From CAZUZD01 sp964624465 (GTDB taxonomy: Bacteria > Planctomycetota > Planctomycetia > Isosphaerales > Isosphaeraceae), in NCBI GenBank assembly GCA_964624465.1, contig CAZUZD010000320.1, positions 1-6,794 of the forward strand: a DNA stretch of 6,794 nucleotides, written 5' to 3'. The notes below the pieces were generated by a model. That model saw only the letters and a list, made by a program, of their open reading frames with translations. It ran no database searches and was not told where the DNA came from. The translations under genes and the position numbers were made by a program. Positions 1-6,700 of this stretch are shown piece after piece. The stretch's first letter is position 1. Each line of letters opens with the position of its first letter.

Positions 1-1220
1 AGCAGGAGACCGCGCCCCGGTATCACGCCCGCGACGTGGCCGTGAAGCGGGCGCAGCTGCTGGGCGTGCCGGTGATCCTGGGCTCGGCCACGCCGGCGCT
101 GGAGACCTGGCGCAACGCCGAGGCCGGGCGCTACGTGCGGCTGCCGCTGGACCGCCGGGTGCTCGACCGGCCGATGCCCGAGGTCACGCTCATCGACCTG
201 AAGCACGAGAAGCCGGTGCCCGGCCAGGCCCCCGGCGGGCTGAGCCTGGCGATGGTGCACGCCATGACCAGGGCGCTCGACGACGGCGGCCAGGTGATCC
301 TGCTCTTGAACCGCCGGGGGTTCCACACCTTCATCCTCTGCCCGCAGTGCGGCCACGTCTGCAAGTGCGACGCCTGCGACGTGGCCCTGACCCACCACAA
401 GGGGCGCCGGCGGGCCCTCTGCCACACCTGCGACGCCGAGTTCAACCCGCCCGAGTCCTGCCCCGAGTGCCGGCACACCAGCCTGCACTACGGCGGCATC
501 GGCACCGAGCGGCTGGAGCGCGACGTCAAGAGCGCGTTCCCCGACCGGGTGGTGCGGCGGATGGACTCGGATACGATGCGCGCCCCCGGCAGCCACGAGA
601 AGGTGCTCCAGGCGTTCAAGGCCGGCCAGGTCGACATCCTGCTCGGCACCCAGATGATCGCCAAGGGCCTGGACTTCCCGGCCGTGACGCTCGTCGGGGT
701 GATCAACGCCGACACGGCGCTGCACCTGCCCGACTTCCGCGCCGCCGAGCGCACGTTCCAGCTGGTGGCGCAGGTCGCCGGCCGCACCGGCCGGGGCGAC
801 CGGCCGGGCAAGGTGCTGGTGCAGACGTTCAGCCCCGAGGCGCCGGCGATTGCCTTCGCTGCGCAGCACGACTACCTCGGCTTCGTTGCCCAGGAGCTGC
901 CCCGCCGCCGCGAGCACGGCGTGCCCCCCTACGGCCGCCTGGCCCGGCTCGTCGCCCGCGGCGAGGACGAGAGCCTCACCCAGCAGTACCTGCAGGACCT
1001 CGCCGTCGCCCTGCGCGCCGCCAAGGGGCCCGAGGTCCAGATCCTGGGCCCGGCGCCGGCGCCGGTGGTCAAGATCCGCAACCTGTTCCGGTTCCACCTC
1101 CAGCTCCGCGCCCCCGCCCCCCGCCCGCTCCAGCAGCTCCTGCGCGCCGTGGTCCCCGCGCACCCGGCCCCCTCGGGCATCGAGCTGGCCGTCGACGTCG
1201 ACCCGATCAGCCTGCTCTGA
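1..1220 (+). CDS. priA: Primosomal protein PriA (replication restart 3'-5' DNA helicase), C-terminal part
   Basis: PriA recognises stalled or repaired forks in the cytoplasm and reloads the replicative helicase. The reading frame is open at the window's 5' edge (first full codon at 3), and the residues before the GTG at 36 (PRYHARDVA) already match PriA, so that GTG is internal. Counting it as residue 1: GSATP (16-20, helicase motif III), LLLNRRGF (about 89-96), a zinc-binding region with four Cys-x2-Cys pairs (C102/C105, C111/C114, C129/C132, C142/C145), the GTQMIAKGLDFP block (204-215, motif V), QVAGRTGRG (246-254, motif VI), the RRE-x-GVPPYGRLARL segment, and the typical VDVDP end before the TGA at 1218. 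The DNA-binding domain, winged helix, Walker A and DEAH box would lie upstream of the window. An extra cysteine (C109) sits between the first two Cys pairs. Identification is secure; nothing suggests a broken gene. Confidence 0.97.
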   Translation, partial: QETAPRYHARDVAVKRAQLLGVPVILGSATPALETWRNAEAGRYVRLPLDRRVLDRPMPEVTLIDLKHEKPVPGQAPGGLSLAMVHAMTRALDDGGQVILLLNRRGFHTFILCPQCGHVCKCDACDVALTHHKGRRRALCHTCDAEFNPPESCPECRHTSLHYGGIGTERLERDVKSAFPDRVVRRMDSDTMRAPGSHEKVLQAFKAGQVDILLGTQMIAKGLDFPAVTLVGVINADTALHLPDFRAAERTFQLVAQVAGRTGRGDRPGKVLVQTFSPEAPAIAFAAQHDYLGFVAQELPRRREHGVPPYGRLARLVARGEDESLTQQYLQDLAVALRAAKGPEVQILGPAPAPVVKIRNLFRFHLQLRAPAPRPLQQLLRAVVPAHPAPSGIELAVDVDPISLL

Positions 1221-1315
1221 GCCGCCTCGTGGCCGTCCTCGGCTCGCGTCGGGCGGATCGACGCCGGGACGGGACGGAGGCCCCATCAGGGATCCGGGGC
1301 ACCCCGACGGCTCCG

Positions 1316-1462
1316 CTCCCGTAGGTTGGATGAGCGGAGCGAAATCCGACGGGCTGGAGCCAGGGACGGCTTCAATCCCGCCGCAGGAGCCGGTTCGGCT
1401 GGCCGTCAGGCGGGCGCCTCCGAGACCGTCGGATTTCGCTCCGCTCCTCCGACCTACGGGAG
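1316..1462. repeat. Pair of 37-bp inverted repeats (palindromic interspersed repeat doublet)
   Basis: The arm at 1316-1352 is the reverse complement of 1426-1462 except at two positions: T1326, which would form a G.U wobble in RNA, and T1331, a true mismatch. The 73-nt interval holds a smaller perfect hairpin (AGCCG 1388-1392, CGGCT 1396-1400). Each arm is itself nearly palindromic at its core, with GTCGGA/TCCGAC ends in the right arm. The core (GTAGGTTGGATGAGCG, then GCGAAATCCGAC) resembles, from memory, a short intergenic repeat found in many bacterial genomes. The arrangement suggests either two REP-like units in opposite orientation or a 147-bp MITE-like element. I see no target-site duplication in the flanks, which favours the first reading. 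Confidence 0.8.
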
Positions 1463-1639
1463 AGCCCGCCTGATCGGCAAACCCGGCCCACTTTCGCCAC
1501 ATGCGAAACCGGCCGACCAAATCACCCAAGCCCATTCAGATCAAAGACTTGCCATCCACCTCGCCCCCGCCAACCGCACCCGCTCGGCACCGGGCGAACG
1601 GAACTCCAGCCAAAGGCCCCGAAAGCCGGGAACTTGGTG

Positions 1640-1668
1640 TGGACAGGCCCCGGGGGTTGCACTATGCT
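1640..1668 (+). promoter_or_regulatory. Candidate sigma70-type promoter for the PEP-CTERM gene
   Basis: TGGACA (1640-1645, 5 of 6 to TTGACA) and TATGCT (1663-1668, 4 of 6 to TATAAT) are separated by exactly 17 nt. Transcription would begin near 1675, where a 7-bp hairpin arm begins. It points toward the gene at 1990 and would give a leader of about 315 nt. The call rests on consensus matching only; planctomycete promoters are poorly defined and the DNA is GC-rich. Confidence 0.45.
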
Positions 1669-1674
1669 CCCCGG

Positions 1675-1915
1675 CCGTTCGCCCAGAGCGGTCGAGGTGC
1701 CCCGCGAGGGGGGTCTCGAACGGTAGGGGCGGAGACCGACTCGCGACTGGCCGGGCATGGACGCCGGGGCCCGTGATCTGGCTGCTCCCGTCCCTTTGCG
1801 TCCCGATCGGCCGCGTCCCGCCTCTCCGCGGGAGGCCGGGGTCCTCGTCACCGAGGGACCTGGCCGTCGGATCCCCCCGGGTCACCCCGGAACCGGCCCG
1901 CAGCGACTTCCGGGG
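1675..1915 (+). promoter_or_regulatory. Structured leader or small RNA region upstream of the PEP-CTERM gene
   Basis: Several hairpins follow one another. CCGTTCG (1675-1681) pairs perfectly with CGAACGG (1717-1723). Inside it, TCGAG (1692-1696) can pair with CTCGA (1715-1719), competing with the outer stem, above a CCCC-GCGA-GGGG hairpin (1700-1711) with a GNRA-type loop. A 7-bp stem with one G.T pair lies at 1820-1836. An 8-bp stem with one bulged G lies at 1840-1860 (loop TCAC). CCCCGGAA (1885-1892) pairs perfectly with TTCCGGGG (1908-1915). No run of T follows any of them, so they do not look like intrinsic terminators. I recognise no known riboswitch class. GC-rich DNA forms chance stems, so function is inference. 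Confidence 0.35.
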
Positions 1916-1977
1916 CCCCACGCACGACACGGTTGAAGCACTCGGGTCATCATCACGACGACCCCACACGTGAGTTC

Positions 1978-1983
1978 AGGAGG
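1978..1983 (+). promoter_or_regulatory. Shine-Dalgarno site fixing the start of the PEP-CTERM gene
   Basis: AGGAGG lies 6 nt before the ATG at 1990. It is a near-ideal ribosome-binding site and decides between this ATG and the in-frame TTG at 1933, which has no comparable site and would put a charged, His-rich stretch before the signal peptide. Confidence 0.85.
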
Positions 1984-1989
1984 AACAGG

Positions 1990-2706
1990 ATGCGCAAGAC
2001 ACGAGGGTGGGACGGGCTGCGGCTGACGGTCCTTTCGCTGGGCCTCTGCGGCGCCGTCGCGGGTCGGGCCTCGGCCGACGCGATCAGCACCACCGCCGCC
2101 GACAGCACCATGGCGGCCACCACGACCACCGGTGGCACCACCGTGCCGCTGAAGGCCGAGATGACCTACACGACCAGCGGGTCGATCGGCGCCACGGGCA
2201 TCAAGGGCCCGAACGTCATCAGCTACGTCCCCGAGGCCAGCGGCCAGATCGTGACCCCCTCGGCGTTCAGCCTGGGCACGTTCGTCATCGGCTACCTGCC
2301 CCCGGGCACGACCACGACCTACGACCGCACGCCGTTCTCGATCACCTACACGGCCACCAAGGTCAACGGCAGCGAGCCGACCGTCAACCAGTCGCCGGTG
2401 ACCCTGACCGGCTTCCTGAACGGCACCGTCAGCGGCCCGAGCCAGTCCGACGTGCTGGCGACCTTCAGCCCGGTCGACAAGCCGACCTTCCTGACGGACA
2501 ACTACATCAACACCCTGAGCGTGCTCGACCCCCAGGTCTCGCTCGTCCCGTCGACGACCAACTTCGGCCGCACCACCGCCCAGGCGCACCTGAAGGTCGC
2601 CCCGGCCCCGCCGGTGCCCGAGCCGACGACCATCGCCCTGTTCCTGACGACCATCGCCGGCGTCGGCCTGCGGCACCGCTTCCGCCGCCAGGCCGCCACG
2701 GCCTGA
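1990..2706 (+). CDS. Secreted PEP-CTERM sorting-domain protein of unknown function
   Basis: The product (238 aa) is predicted to be exported by Sec and sorted at its C-terminus by an exosortase. The N-terminus has basic residues (MRKTR), a hydrophobic stretch (about 10-25) and a likely signal peptidase site after ASA (27-29). The mature part (30-205) is rich in Thr, Ser, Gly and Pro with alternating polar and hydrophobic residues, suggesting beta structure; its only cysteine is in the signal peptide. The C-terminus shows the three-part PEP-CTERM signal: V209-P-E-P212, a hydrophobic segment (215-227) and an Arg-rich end (R228, R230, R232, R233). I recognise no enzymatic domain. In this family such proteins are linked to the cell surface or extracellular polysaccharide, and exosortase genes usually lie elsewhere, as here. 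It appears to be a single-gene unit: long leader before it, strong terminator after. The tail is clear; the function is unknown. Confidence 0.9.
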   Translation: MRKTRGWDGLRLTVLSLGLCGAVAGRASADAISTTAADSTMAATTTTGGTTVPLKAEMTYTTSGSIGATGIKGPNVISYVPEASGQIVTPSAFSLGTFVIGYLPPGTTTTYDRTPFSITYTATKVNGSEPTVNQSPVTLTGFLNGTVSGPSQSDVLATFSPVDKPTFLTDNYINTLSVLDPQVSLVPSTTNFGRTTAQAHLKVAPAPPVPEPTTIALFLTTIAGVGLRHRFRRQAATA

Positions 2707-2768
2707 CGACCCGGTGCGGACCGCCCGGCGGTCCTGCCCCCCGACTGCTGAAGTCCAGTCCGTCCCCC

Positions 2769-2805
2769 GGCAAGGGCCCGTCATCCGACGGGCCCTTGCC
2801 CGTTT
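2769..2805 (+). terminator. Strong intrinsic-type terminator after the PEP-CTERM gene
   Basis: A perfect 14-bp inverted repeat (2769-2782 with 2787-2800) around an ATCC loop begins 62 nt after the stop codon and is followed by CGTTT. The T-tract is short, as is common in very GC-rich genomes. It separates the PEP-CTERM gene from the sigma factor gene. Confidence 0.85.
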
Positions 2806-3052
2806 CCGGGGCCAGCCCCCCGGATTTCCGGGGTCGCCGCCGTCCGGCCGAGCGGGGCCTGGGACGGTCGTCAGACCGGCCGGGCTTGCAGGCCGGGGGG
2901 GCGGGCGTCACCATAGAGGGACCCGGGCGGCGACGGGCCCCGGACGGGGCGGTCGCCGCGGACCCGGACCGGCTCCCCCCTGGCCGGGTCGGCGGGCGAC
3001 GGCCGAACGCGGTGCGTCCCCGGGTCGGCGAGTGGTGGGAGATCCAGGCGCG
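2806..3052 (+). promoter_or_regulatory. Upstream region of the sigma factor gene with a palindrome and weak promoter candidate
   Basis: A small perfect hairpin (CCCCGG 2818-2823, ATTT loop, CCGGGG 2828-2833) follows the terminator. TTGCAG (2886-2891) and CATAGA (2912-2917) are the only promoter-like pair I see, but the 20-nt spacing is too long for a typical sigma70 promoter, and an ECF-type promoter is possible instead. GGGAGA (3037-3042), 10 nt before the ATG at 3053, is a plausible ribosome-binding site. The sigma factor's frame stays open back to 2714, but that extension is Arg/Gly/Pro-rich, crosses the terminator and looks non-coding. Confidence 0.3.
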
Positions 3053-3685
3053 ATGGGCACGGCACCCGATGAGCTGATGGCCCGGGCCCGAGCCGGCCAG
3101 ACCGAGGCCCTGGGCGAGCTCTGCCACGCCTACCGCAATTACCTGCGCATGGTGGTCCGCACCGGCCTGGGCCCGCGGCTCCGCGAGCGGGTCGAGCTCT
3201 CGGACGTGGTGCAGGAGACGCTGGTCGAGGTGGTGCGGCAGTTCCCGCAGTTCACCGGCCAGAACGAGGCGGCGCTGGTGGGCTGGCTGCGGCGGCTGGT
3301 GGGCCAGAAGCTCGCCGACCTGGGCCGGTATCACAGCCGCGCCAAGCGGGCCGGCGACGGCGAGGCCCTGGCGCTCGAGGCCGCCTTCGACGGCGCCGGC
3401 GGCGGGGGGGACTCGCACGGCGGTGGCGGCGGCCGGCTCCTGGACATGCTCGCCCTGTCGCAGACCAGCCCCAGCGAGGTCGCCAGCCGCCGCGAGCTGA
3501 CGGTGCTGCTGGCCGATGCGCTGCGGGACCTGGCCGAGGACGAGGCCGAGGTGCTCTGGCTGTACCACGCCGAGGACCTGTCCTTCGAGGCCATCGGCGA
3601 GCGGCTGGGCGTGAGCCGCAAGACGGTGCGCGGCCTGTGGGCGCGGGGGCTCAAGGGGCTGAAGCGGCAGGTGGACCCGGGCTGA
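3053..3685 (+). CDS. ECF-type RNA polymerase sigma factor, planctomycete kinase-linked type
   Basis: This 210-aa protein should direct RNA polymerase to a dedicated set of promoters. The sigma-2 region spans about residues 7-100, with DVVQET at 51-56 and the WLRRLVGQKLAD helix at 78-89. A Gly-rich linker (about 104-117) joins it to sigma-4 (about 139-206), which ends in a helix-turn-helix (SFEAIGERLGVSRKTVRGLW, 167-186). There is no sigma-1.1 or sigma-3 region, as expected for ECF factors. The ATG at 3053 is preferred because a GGGAGA site precedes it and sigma-2 begins right after; ATG 3077 is a less likely alternative. No anti-sigma factor lies in the gap to the next gene. A membrane Ser/Thr kinase starts 106 bp downstream on the same strand, matching the ECF-kinase gene pairs described in planctomycetes. 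That the kinase controls this sigma factor is inference. Target genes are not visible. Confidence 0.92.
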   Translation: MGTAPDELMARARAGQTEALGELCHAYRNYLRMVVRTGLGPRLRERVELSDVVQETLVEVVRQFPQFTGQNEAALVGWLRRLVGQKLADLGRYHSRAKRAGDGEALALEAAFDGAGGGGDSHGGGGGRLLDMLALSQTSPSEVASRRELTVLLADALRDLAEDEAEVLWLYHAEDLSFEAIGERLGVSRKTVRGLWARGLKGLKRQVDPG

Positions 3686-3722
3686 GCCGGCACGCCGGGC
3701 CGGGTGCGGCCTGGACGTCGCC

Positions 3723-3731
3723 TTGTACAAT
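3723..3731 (+). promoter_or_regulatory. Candidate -10 box in front of the kinase gene
   Basis: TACAAT (3726-3731, 5 of 6 to TATAAT) stands out as an A/T-rich island in very GC-rich DNA and overlaps the perfect palindrome TTGTACAA (3723-3730). No good -35 element lies 16-18 nt upstream, so it may serve another sigma factor or an activator. Transcription would start near 3738, about 54 nt before the kinase ATG. Confidence 0.4.
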
Positions 3732-3780
3732 GGGGGCACCGGCCCCCTGGCATCGAAATGGGCCGGTCGCGACGCCCCCA
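3731..3780 (+). promoter_or_regulatory. Two-part hairpin in the kinase leader
   Basis: TGGGGGC (3731-3737) pairs perfectly with GCCCCCA (3774-3780), and ACCGGCCC (3738-3745) pairs perfectly with GGGCCGGT (3760-3767) around a 14-nt loop. Together they form a 15-bp stem interrupted by a 6-nt bulge (3768-3773). The stem ends 11 nt before the kinase start codon. No T-tract follows, so it is unlikely to be a plain terminator. The outer arm would be present only in transcripts reading through from the sigma factor gene, not in ones starting near 3738. Confidence 0.5.
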
Positions 3781-3791
3781 GGACCCTCGCC

Positions 3792-6700
3792 ATGACGCCG
3801 GCCCCCGACCCGACGACCGATCGCGACGAGCGGCTGGGCGAGGCGATCGAGGCGTACCTCGAGCTCGCCGAGGGGGGCCACCCGCCCGACCCCGAGCGGT
3901 TCGCCGAGAGTTACGCCGACCTGGGCGACGACCTCCGCGAGGCCCTGGCCGGGCTGGCGATGGTCCAGAACCTCGTCGGCAGCACCGCCGGCGGTGCGCC
4001 GGGGCGGATGCTCGAAGCGGGCCGGCGGGTGGCCGGCTACCGGATCGTCCGCGAGCTGGGCCGCGGCGGCATGGGCACCGTCTACGAGGCCGTGCACGTC
4101 GACCTGGACCGCCCGGTCGCCCTCAAGGTGCTCGGCGCCAGCGCCGCGCCCGACTCCAACGGCCGGCGGCGGTTCCTGAACGAGGCCAAGACGGCGGCCA
4201 GTCTGCACCACACCCACATCGTGCCGGTCTTCGACGTCGGCCAGGTCGGCGGCCTCTGCTACTACGCCATGCAGCGCATCGAGGGCGCCGGGCTCGACCG
4301 CGTGGTGCGGGCCATGCGCCGGGACCGCACCACCGGGGCCGGCTCGACCAGCCGCCGCGGCGGCCGGCGCCCGGCCGACGCCGGCCACCGCGAGGACCCC
4401 GGCGCGGTCATCGGCACCGAGACGCCCGACCTGGGCCGGCCGCGCGCGGAGCGCACCGTCGGCCTGAGCGCCAGCACGCGGGCCGGGGGGCTCTCCGGGT
4501 CGTTCGAGCCGGCGGGCCGGTCGGCGACGGGGGACCTGCTCGACAAGACGGCCAGCTGGAGCCAGTCGGGCGGCCGGCGGCCGGCGGGCATCGGGCCCCG
4601 CGAGGACGAGGGCTCGCCGTTCGACCCGCCCCGGGGCGCCGACTATTACCGCTGGGTCGCCCAGGTCGGCCGCCAGACCGGCGAGGCGCTGGCGCACGCG
4701 CACCGGCGGCACATCATCCACCGCGACATCAAGCCATCGAACCTGCTCGTCGACGGCCGGGGCTCGATCTGGGTGGCCGACTTCGGCCTGGCCCGCCGCC
4801 TGGCCGACCCGGGGATCACGCACACCGACAGCCTGCTGGGCACGCCCCGGTACATGAGCCCCGAGCAGACCCAGGCCGGCCCCATCGACGGCCGCACCGA
4901 CGTGTACAGCCTGGGCGCCACCCTCTACGAGCTGCTGACGCTGCGGCCCCCCTTCGACGGCCAGTCGGCGGCCGACCTGGTGCAGCAGATCCGCCAGAAG
5001 GACCCGGTCGCCCCCCGCAAGCTCGACCCCAGGATCCCGCGCGACCTGGAGACGATCGTCCTGAAGGCGATGGCCAAGCGCCCCGCCGACCGCTACGCCA
5101 CGGCCGGCGCCCTGGCCGAGGACCTGGAGCGGTTCCTGGCCTACGAGCCGGTGCAGGCCCGCCGGATCGGCCCGCTGGGCCGCGCCTGGCGGTACGCGCG
5201 GCGGCACCCGAGCCTGACGGCCGTGAGCACCACCGCGGCAGCCGCCGTGCTGGCCGTGGCCAGCTGGGCGCACCTGAACGTGGTGCAGGAGCGCAACGAG
5301 GCGATCAAGGCCAAGGGCGAGACCCAACGGGCCCTGCAGCAGACCCAGATCGCCATGGAGGGGGAGCAGGCCGCCCGCCGCAAGGCGCTCTGGCGCGAGG
5401 CGCAGGCGGTGCGGGCCTCGACGATCACCGGCCGCCGCCGGCTTGGCCTGGAGCGATTGCAGGAGGCCGCCTCGCTCGGCACCGGGCTCGACCCGGCGCT
5501 GCGGGTGCAGCTCCGCGACGAGGTCGCCGAGTTCCTGGTGCTGCGGGACCTGGAGCCGCTGGACCCGCTGCCCACCGGCCGCACCTGGGGCCTGGCGTTC
5601 GTCACCGCGCCGGCGGCCCGCTCGGCCAGTGGCGAGTCGGTCGGCGCCGGCGAGTCGGAGCCGGCCACCCTGGTCACCCTGAACGACGCCGGCGACGAGC
5701 TGCAGGTCTGGGAGCCCGCCCACCCCGCCACCCCCCGGCTCCTGCCCCTGCGCCCGGCCGACGACGGCCAGCCCGGCACGGCCCCCCTGCGCCCCGGCCG
5801 GCTCTTCGGCGTCGAGCGCGAGGGGGAGTCGCCGCGCTTCGGCACGGGCCTGGCCGCCGCCGGCGCCCAGCTCGCCGTCGTCCGGCCCGACGGCCGCGGC
5901 GTGCAGCTGATCGCCCCGGCCACCGGCGCCGTGGTCGCCGACCTGCCGCTGGCCGGCCACGTCATCGACACCGTGCTGGCCGCCCCCGACGGCCGCCGCC
6001 TGGTCACCTTCGAGCGGGTCAACGACCGGGGTCGCCCGCCCGGCGGCGGGGGCCGCGGTGGGCCCGGCGGACCGGGAGGCCCCGGCGGGCCGCAGCTCCT
6101 GATGCGGGCGACGCTCTGGGACGTGGCCCGGCCCGAGTCGCCCCTGGCCGTGCTGGCCGACCCGACCGCCGGCGCCGAGGAGCAGCGGCGGATCCGGGTG
6201 CCGCTGGTCGCCTTCAGCCCCGACGGCCAGACGGTCGCCGTCGCCTGGTCGGGCTTCGGGCCCGACGCCAACCCCTGGATCCGGCTGGTCGACGCCGAGA
6301 CGGGCATCGAGCAGGCGACCATCCGGGACGTGCCGGCCGCCATGAGCGCCCTGGCGCTGGGGCCCGACGGCCTGCTGGCCGTGGCCGTCGGCGACGGCTC
6401 GATCCGGCTCTGGGACGCCAGCACCGGCCCCGGCCCTGGCCTGGGCGCCGCGGCCGGCCCGACGGCGAGCGTCAGCACCAGCGCCCCGCAGGCGCTGCCC
6501 GGCCTGTACCACCACCAGGCGTTCGTGCGGGCCCTGCGGTTCAGCCCCGACGGCACGCTGCTGGCCATCGCCGGCGGCGGCTCGGGCATCGAGCTCTGGG
6601 ACCCGGCGACCAACCAGCAGGTGGCGACGGTGCGCACGCCCGACCGGGTGGTGCTGAGCCTGGAGTTCGGGCCCGATGGCCGGACCCTGGTCGCCGTCGG

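Larger units (their letters stand above)
1221..1989. other. Long intergenic region with repeats and leader RNA, no convincing gene
   Basis: This 769-bp stretch separates priA from the PEP-CTERM gene. Open frames cross it on both strands, but their translations are rich in Arg, Pro, Gly and Ser, show no recognisable domain, run through the inverted repeats and lack good ribosome-binding sites. Composition also differs from the genes, with more A/T around 1495-1560. Just after priA, GCCCC (1280-1284) can pair with GGGGC (1296-1300) around an ATC-AGG-GAT hairpin; this might end priA transcription, but no T-tract follows. A small hairpin (TTTCGC 1492-1497, GCGAAA 1503-1508, 5-nt loop) lies after the repeat pair. 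I see no tRNA, rRNA or CRISPR array. Confidence 0.75.

Noticed and set aside
36..38. GTG at 36 as the true start of the first gene
   Set aside because: The codons before it (from position 3) encode conserved PriA residues, so the gene begins upstream of the window.
1316..1462. CRISPR-like repeats
   Set aside because: There are only two copies, in inverted rather than direct orientation, with one interval and no cas genes nearby.
1697..1723. Possible tRNA T-arm in the stretch around GGTCTCGAAC
   Set aside because: The loop does not match the T-loop consensus and no acceptor stem, anticodon arm or D-arm can be built around it.
1885..1915. Intrinsic terminator upstream of the PEP-CTERM gene
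   Set aside because: The 8-bp stem is perfect, but the loop is 15 nt and no T-tract follows, so it is better described as a leader hairpin.
1326..1973. Open frames on both strands between priA and the PEP-CTERM gene
   Set aside because: They run through the inverted repeats and the hairpin cluster, lack ribosome-binding sites and recognisable domains, and overlap each other in several frames.
2507..3793. A 428-codon open frame on the - strand across the sigma factor gene
   Set aside because: It covers the end of the PEP-CTERM gene, the terminator and the sigma factor gene in reverse, with no domain and biased composition. It is a shadow frame.
3651..6515. A 954-codon open frame on the - strand opposite the kinase gene
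   Set aside because: It mirrors the kinase gene, which has intact catalytic motifs. Its translation is Gly/Ala/Arg/Val-rich low-complexity sequence without domains. Long antisense frames are expected when codons nearly always end in G or C.
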